NCBI RefSeq assembly: GCF_026672375.1
Contig: NZ_JAPPRA010000001.1
Coordinates: 1,054,001 to 1,118,000, forward strand
Direction of reading: 5' to 3'
DNA: 64,000 nucleotides
From: Caulobacter sp. SL161
GTDB taxonomy: Bacteria; Pseudomonadota; Alphaproteobacteria; Caulobacterales; Caulobacteraceae
Shown: positions 59,970 to 64,000 of the stretch, piece by piece
Numbering within the stretch: the stretch's first letter is position 1
Layout: each line of letters starts with the position of its first letter
Position numbers and translations under genes: made by a program
The notes under the pieces: generated by a model
The model's database searches: none
What the model was told of the DNA's origin: nothing
The model's input: the letters and a program-made list of their open reading frames with translations, nothing else

Positions 59970-61061
59970 CTAACGCGAAGGCTCGCGGCCAAGCTTGCGC
60001 CTTGGGCGCCCGGAAGGATTACGCCAGAAGGTGACCACAGCCAGCGCGCCCAGCAGGGTCAAGGCCAGGCCCGACGCCGTCATCACCAGTCGATAGGGGA
60101 GGCCGCCGACCTTGGCCGCATGCAGCGGATAGTCGAGATTGGCGATGCGCGAACCTAGCGGCAGGCTTTGCGCGTCGCGGCTGGCGACCATGGCGCCGTC
60201 GGCCGGGTCGAACCACACCATCGAGCGACCGTTCGGCAGCCATTCGGCTTGCTGGCGCATCCGGATCTGGATCAGCCCGCCGGGCTTGGCCGGAAGGGTG
60301 ATGATCCGCATCTCCGCGCCCGGAAAGCGCGCCTGGGCCTGACCGATCACCTTGGTCCAGTTCAGATCCTTGGCGAGCTCGCCGCCCTTGATCTTCGGCG
60401 GGGCGGAAGCCTGCTCCATCGTCGTCGGCGAGGAGAACGGCGCGCGCAGGGCCTGGGAGAACCACTTGAGGTTCATGGCCGCGCCCGTGGCCAGAGACAG
60501 GATCAGCAGCGGCGCGAGCAGCGCGCCCAGGTCGCGGTGATGATGGACGATCCCCGCCCGCGTCATCTTCCGAGGCCAAAGGGGCAGATGGAACATCCGC
60601 CGCGTCGGCCACCAAAGGATCAGGCCGGTGAGCACGAAGGCGAGCCCCGCCAGACCCAGGACGCCGCCGACGATCTCGCCGGCGTCGCCGTTGAACAGGT
60701 GATGGTGGAAATCGAAGATCCAGGCCTCGGGCCGCTCCCAGTTGGAGGTCCAGACCTGGACGATCTCCCCGTCCTGGTTGGCGTAGGCGGCCTTTTCTTC
60801 GGTTTGGTAGTTCAGCTTGTTCAGGCCCAGTCGCTGGGTGGCCAGCACGATCGAGCGCGGGCGATCCTCGGCGGCGAAGACCTTGGCGGCCATCGCCGCC
60901 AGGGTGGCGGCGTCCTGCCGCTGGGCGTCGGCGGCGTGGGGCACGGTGGCGCGCAGGAACGCGTCCTCGTGCACCAGCAGCGCGCCGCTAAAGCCCAGAA
61001 GCGCCAGCAGCAGGCCGATCAGCCCGCCCGTCCAGCGATGCAGCAGGCGCAGGAGCGGCAT
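59970..61061 (-). CDS. PepSY-associated membrane protein (PiuB-like)
   Basis: 363 residues from the ATG at 61061. Four to five helices flank periplasmic PepSY-like parts: LHRWTGGLIGLLLALLGFSGALLVHEDAF at the N-terminus, FDFHHHLFNGDAGEIVGGVLGLAGLAFVLTGLILWWP with a triple His, and HHHRDLGALLAPLLILSLATGAAM. These histidines match the heme- or iron-reductase-like pattern of PepSY_TM proteins that help iron uptake. Its ATG shares a base with the TonB receptor's TGA stop (TGATG), so the two are coupled. Confidence 0.9.
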   Translation of the reverse strand: MPLLRLLHRWTGGLIGLLLALLGFSGALLVHEDAFLRATVPHAADAQRQDAATLAAMAAKVFAAEDRPRSIVLATQRLGLNKLNYQTEEKAAYANQDGEIVQVWTSNWERPEAWIFDFHHHLFNGDAGEIVGGVLGLAGLAFVLTGLILWWPTRRMFHLPLWPRKMTRAGIVHHHRDLGALLAPLLILSLATGAAMNLKWFSQALRAPFSSPTTMEQASAPPKIKGGELAKDLNWTKVIGQAQARFPGAEMRIITLPAKPGGLIQIRMRQQAEWLPNGRSMVWFDPADGAMVASRDAQSLPLGSRIANLDYPLHAAKVGGLPYRLVMTASGLALTLLGALAVVTFWRNPSGRPRRKLGREPSR

Positions 61062-63229
61062 CAGAAGCGCGCGTCCCAACCCAGCGTCACGGTGCGGCCC
61101 CGACCGGCGTAGAACTTGTCCTTGGCCGGCAGGGTCGTGTCCGAATTGTACGAGATGTACTGCTTGTCGAAGAGGTTCTGCACGCCCAGCGACACCGCGC
61201 CCTCAGCGAGCTGATAGCGGACGAAGGCGTCGGCGAGCGTGTAGCCCTCGAAGTCGTCCTTCACCAGCGACTGCTGCATGTTGCGCGACATGTACTTCTG
61301 CATCTGCAGACGCAGGGCCCATTTGCCGGTCTGGTAGTCGGCCGCCAGGTTCAGGCGGTCGGGCGAGATGTTGGCGCCGTCCAGGTCGGTGTCGACCTTG
61401 CCGTCCCGGTTGGTGTCGGTCTGGCCGCGCAGGCGCGCATAGCCGGCTGAAACGTCCAGGCCCGGGATCGGGGTGCGGGCCTTCACATTGGCTTCCAGGC
61501 CCTCGATGGCGACGCCTTGGCGCTGCACGTCAAAGACGCCGTCGGCGTTGCGGATCAGGAACTGGCCCAGCTTGGACTTCGACCAGAAGTAGGTGACGCT
61601 GGCGTCGATGGGACCGCGCTTGAACTCGGCCCCCAGCTCGCGGTTGTTGGAGACGATCGGCTCGACGGCCAGATAGGTGTCGACATCGACATTGTTGACG
61701 TTGATCGCCCGCAGGATGCGGCCGACGTCCGGCACGGTGTAGCCCTCGGCGTAGCTGCCATACAGGCGCACGCCCTGGGCCGGTTCGAACACGACGCCGC
61801 CGTTGGCCAGGGTCGCCTTGAACTCGGGATCGCCGCCGCCGACCTTGCGCGAGCCGTAGAAGGCCAGGGTGGTGAAGTCGTTGACGTTCAGCTCGACGTT
61901 CTCGAAGCGCAGGCCGCCAGCCAGGCGTAGCTTACCCTGGAAGAGAGCGTAGTTGCCCTGGACGAACGGAGCCAGGCTCTGGAACTTGGTCGGCGGCACC
62001 CAGGCGCGGCCGGTGGCGATCAGCAGCTGCTCGGTGCGGTCGGTCAGCGCGTCGAGGCCGGCGGTGGCGGTCAGGCCCTCGATCCGCGGCACGGCCCGCT
62101 CATAGCTGATCCGGGCGCCCAGCTTGCGCGAGCGGTTCGAGGACTGGTCGAACAGTGTGCCGTTGGGGGCGATGCTGACGTCCTGGAAGGTGGAACTGAT
62201 GTCGCCACCGAAGGTGTCGCGCGAGCGGTTGAAGAACAGCTGGGCGTTCAGGGCGCCGCCGTACACGTCGCTGGTCAGCGAGGCCGACAGGGTCTCGACC
62301 CGGTTCGCCGCAGGCACGCCCGGCACGACGCCGCGATAGGCGGTGGTCGGGCGGCGTGCGGCGCGATTGCCGTCCGTCGCCGCCACGGCCGTGCCGGTCA
62401 CGGTCACATAGTCGCCGTCGCCCTTCAGTTCGAAGCGGCTGCCGACGATGTCGATGCGGGTCGCCTCGTTCAGCTGCCAGCCCAGGCGCGCGAACAGCGA
62501 CAGGGTCTTGGAGTCCTGGACGTCGCCCTGGGTGTTGTCCATGCCGATGCGACGGCCCTTGGCGTCGTAGAAGGCGCCGCGGGTCTCGTAGGCGACGCCG
62601 GCGGTGGCGTCGAACGCGCCGTCCCGCCAGCCGACCAGGCCCGCGACCTTGCCGCCGACGGCGTCGCCGAGATCATGACCTGCGGTGGTCTGAACCAGGG
62701 TGCGGCCCGAGACGCCGTCTTCCTTGGGCGCGCCGACCGTCACCTGGTTGACCACGCCGCCGGTGGCGCCGATGCCCTGCAGGGCGTTGGAGCCATAGAT
62801 CAGCTCCACCCGGTCGATGAAGAACGGATCGATGGTGTAGCCGTCGCGCGAACCGTCGCGGATCGGGGTGGACTGGGGAATGCCGTTGATCGCGTAGAGC
62901 GGCGAGCGGCCGCGCAGGGTCTCGCCGGCGCCCGACAGCTTCTGGCGGGTCGGAGAGAACGACGGCGACAGGGTCGAGATCGCATCGATGATCGAACCGC
63001 TGATGGTCACCTGCTGGGACAGGGTCTCGCGATCGACCACATCCACCGTCAACGGCAGGGCGCTGGCCGGCAGGATCGTGCGGGCGGCGGTGATCACCAC
63101 TTGCTCCAAGTCCGTGGCGTTCGGCTCCCGCGTCTCTTCAGCGTGCGCCGCTGTCGCCAAGGTCCAGAGGCTCAGACCCGAAAGGGCCAGACGGCGCGCG
63201 GTGGCGCAGGCGGGGAACGGGCGGGTCAT
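61061..63229 (-). CDS. TonB-dependent siderophore-type receptor
   Basis: 722 residues from the ATG at 63229, with a signal peptide ending AHA-EE. The plug begins near residue 40 (LEQVVITAARTILPASALPLTVDVVDRETLSQ) and includes GAGETLRGRSPLYAINGIPQSTPIRDG and FIDRVELIYGSNALQGIGATGGVVNQVT. The 22-strand barrel ends with the outer-membrane signal GRTVTLGWDARF, with the terminal aromatic F. The substrate is probably ferric siderophore, judged by the plug and by the Fur-like site upstream. Coupled to the PepSY gene. Confidence 0.94.
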   Translation of the reverse strand: MTRPFPACATARRLALSGLSLWTLATAAHAEETREPNATDLEQVVITAARTILPASALPLTVDVVDRETLSQQVTISGSIIDAISTLSPSFSPTRQKLSGAGETLRGRSPLYAINGIPQSTPIRDGSRDGYTIDPFFIDRVELIYGSNALQGIGATGGVVNQVTVGAPKEDGVSGRTLVQTTAGHDLGDAVGGKVAGLVGWRDGAFDATAGVAYETRGAFYDAKGRRIGMDNTQGDVQDSKTLSLFARLGWQLNEATRIDIVGSRFELKGDGDYVTVTGTAVAATDGNRAARRPTTAYRGVVPGVPAANRVETLSASLTSDVYGGALNAQLFFNRSRDTFGGDISSTFQDVSIAPNGTLFDQSSNRSRKLGARISYERAVPRIEGLTATAGLDALTDRTEQLLIATGRAWVPPTKFQSLAPFVQGNYALFQGKLRLAGGLRFENVELNVNDFTTLAFYGSRKVGGGDPEFKATLANGGVVFEPAQGVRLYGSYAEGYTVPDVGRILRAINVNNVDVDTYLAVEPIVSNNRELGAEFKRGPIDASVTYFWSKSKLGQFLIRNADGVFDVQRQGVAIEGLEANVKARTPIPGLDVSAGYARLRGQTDTNRDGKVDTDLDGANISPDRLNLAADYQTGKWALRLQMQKYMSRNMQQSLVKDDFEGYTLADAFVRYQLAEGAVSLGVQNLFDKQYISYNSDTTLPAKDKFYAGRGRTVTLGWDARF

Positions 63230-63270
63230 CTTGGCCTCGACAGGTCGGAAAGTTCCGCCGTCATATAAGA

Positions 63271-63287
63271 TTGCGAGTGAGTTGCAA
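63271..63287. promoter_or_regulatory. Fur-like operator upstream of the TonB receptor
   Basis: TTGCGAGTGAGTTGCAA is a 17-bp dyad of the form TTGCnAnTnAnTnGCAA, like Fur-type sites seen before alphaproteobacterial TonB receptors. TTATAT just downstream (minus strand) could be a -10 box. It lies 42 bases before the ATG. Confidence 0.5.
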
Positions 63288-63394
63288 GCTGGCGCATGCC
63301 TTAGGGGTGAGCGCGCGCTGGATGTTGACACCTATGGGATGGACCAGCTCGGGCGCTGCACCAAAGGAGCGATCGCTCTGGAACCTTCAGACTC

Positions 63395-63437
63395 GAGCGT
63401 GACGCCGAAAGTGGGAACCGGTTTCGGCGTCACGCTC
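63395..63437. repeat. Short palindromic repeat in the receptor-manD gap
   Basis: GAGCGTGACGCCGAAA (63395-63410) and TTTCGGCGTCACGCTC (63422-63437) form a perfect 16-bp inverted repeat with an 11-base centre (GTGGGAACCGG). I recall similar GCCGAAAGTGGGAACCGG-type dyads being common in alphaproteobacterial intergenic DNA. The gap 63230-63731 has no supported gene; a second dyad lies at 63465-63493. Confidence 0.7.
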
Positions 63438-63464
63438 TAAGTGTTTGAATTGGCGCCTCGTTGT

Positions 63465-63493
63465 CGCGTCAAAAACGATGCTGTTTTGACGCG
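63465..63493. repeat. Inverted repeat CGCGTCAAAA/TTTTGACGCG
   Basis: A perfect 10-bp dyad (63465-63474 with 63484-63493) with a 9-base centre. The outer bases GCCTC/GAGGC nearby could extend the pairing. The TTTT in the arm might make it a weak terminator for minus-strand transcripts leaving manD. Origin unknown. Confidence 0.5.
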
Positions 63494-63692
63494 TGAGGCT
63501 CTAGCGACCGCAAGCAGCCGTATGCCTTCTCCAACGCCATAAACGGCGTCGGCGATAGATCAGAGGGGACGCCGCCGACGCCGCTCTGTGGCCTTGTGTG
63601 TGGGGGGGGCGACTATCGCAAGCGACAAGGCTGGCGGTCCGCCCTCTCAGGCTGGCGCGGCCGTCTGAAGATGTCGGCGCGGCCTGAGGCGT

Positions 63693-63723
63693 GAGTCGGG
63701 GCGCTTAAGCCGCACCCCGACTC
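63693..63723 (-). terminator. Hairpin after manD
   Basis: GAGTCGGGG (63693-63701) and CCCCGACTC (63715-63723) form a perfect 9-bp stem 8 bases past the manD stop. There is no T-run, so this is only a possible 3' end. Confidence 0.4.
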
Positions 63724-63731
63724 CGTTGGTC

Positions 63732-64000
63732 TTACCAGTTGAACATGGTCCCGTCTTCGAGCCGGTTCACCGGCAGGTAGGCGCGCTTGTAGGGGTGCTT
63801 GGCGGCCAGGTCCTCGTCGATGTCGACGCCCAGGCCCGGCTTGTCGCCCGGATGCAGCATGCCGTCGCTGAAGGTGTAGGCGTGCGGGAACACCGCGTCG
63901 GTCTCCGGCGTGTGGCGCATGTATTCCTGCAGGCCGAAGTTGGTGATCGACATGTCGAAGTGCAGGGCTGCGGCCATGGTCACCGGCGACAGGTCTGTAG
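63732..64000 (-). CDS. manD: D-mannonate dehydratase (ManD, enolase superfamily), C-terminal part
   Basis: The last 89 residues; the gene continues past the right edge (in frame: [27 protein letters not shown]). The tail THEFDM-type part, [44 protein letters not shown] in pieces (for example [15 protein letters not shown]), is characteristic of ManD/RspA proteins. ManD turns D-mannonate into 2-keto-3-deoxygluconate in glucuronate breakdown; Caulobacter ManD is a characterised member. The catalytic part lies outside the window. Confidence 0.9.
   Translation of the reverse strand, partial: TDLSPVTMAAALHFDMSITNFGLQEYMRHTPETDAVFPHAYTFSDGMLHPGDKPGLGVDIDEDLAAKHPYKRAYLPVNRLEDGTMFNW

Overview
The window is a high-G+C alphaproteobacterial chromosome segment, very probably from the genus Caulobacter. 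The evidence is protein-level resemblance throughout, a cobalamin-riboswitch-controlled metE, the petABC, rplJL, rpoBC, phaAB and hemF set, and a D-mannonate dehydratase of the Caulobacter ManD type at the right edge. Almost all of it is ordinary, densely packed core genome. I see no prophage, insertion sequence, CRISPR array or defence island.

Layout, left to right. 0-4.1 kb: the tail of a family 2 glycosyltransferase, a small membrane protein, trmL, and the cytochrome bc1 operon petABC ending in a strong terminator. 4.1-8 kb (minus strand): a degenerate aspartic-protease-like protein, a tightly coupled trio (two dienelactone hydrolases and a histidine phosphatase) and ychF. 8.1-11.7 kb: a pirin, then a B12 riboswitch and metE. 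11.7-19.4 kb (minus): TPR protein and pth, rplY, a proline-rich lipoprotein, prs, and the overlapping group lgt, midA-like, pgeF. 19.4-21.8 kb: UbiK-like, YbjN-like, proC and a TetR/COQ9-like gene. 21.9-23.2 kb: rplJL with a long leader and a terminator. 23.5-28 kb: surface and envelope genes (a frameshifted GYF-RDD gene, an O-antigen ligase/polymerase, a YCF48/BNR protein, an acyltransferase) separating rplJL from rpoBC. 28.4-36.9 kb: rpoB, rpoC and a terminator. 37-41.3 kb: a chemoreceptor, hemF, small DNA-binding and unknown proteins, phaR. 41.5-48.5 kb: phaA, phaB, a DUF4908-like protein, a LacI regulator, an HTH protein, a cupin, gloB and a methyltransferase. 48.6-53.2 kb: a P-II protein, then a PLD-family gene converging on an EEP-family gene that ends the metX-metW operon. 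53.3-57.7 kb: a chain of ATGA-coupled genes (histidine phosphatase, DUF952, pyrD, TVP38), then a sensor kinase and a small unknown. 57.7-64 kb: ggt, tRNA-Arg(ACG), a PepSY membrane protein coupled to a TonB-dependent receptor with a Fur-like operator, and the tail of manD.

The most interesting signal is not a gene. A roughly 112-bp palindromic repeat with GGGGGGAGGAT termini occurs twice. One copy lies in frame inside the midA-like coding sequence, adding about 38 residues. The other fills the metX-metW gap so that its end becomes the metW Shine-Dalgarno sequence, buried in an 8-bp hairpin. Two other palindromic repeat elements sit between genes at 13.2 and 20.4 kb. Methionine genes appear twice in regulatory settings: metE has a B12 riboswitch and an AT-rich palindrome, and metX-metW carries the repeat.
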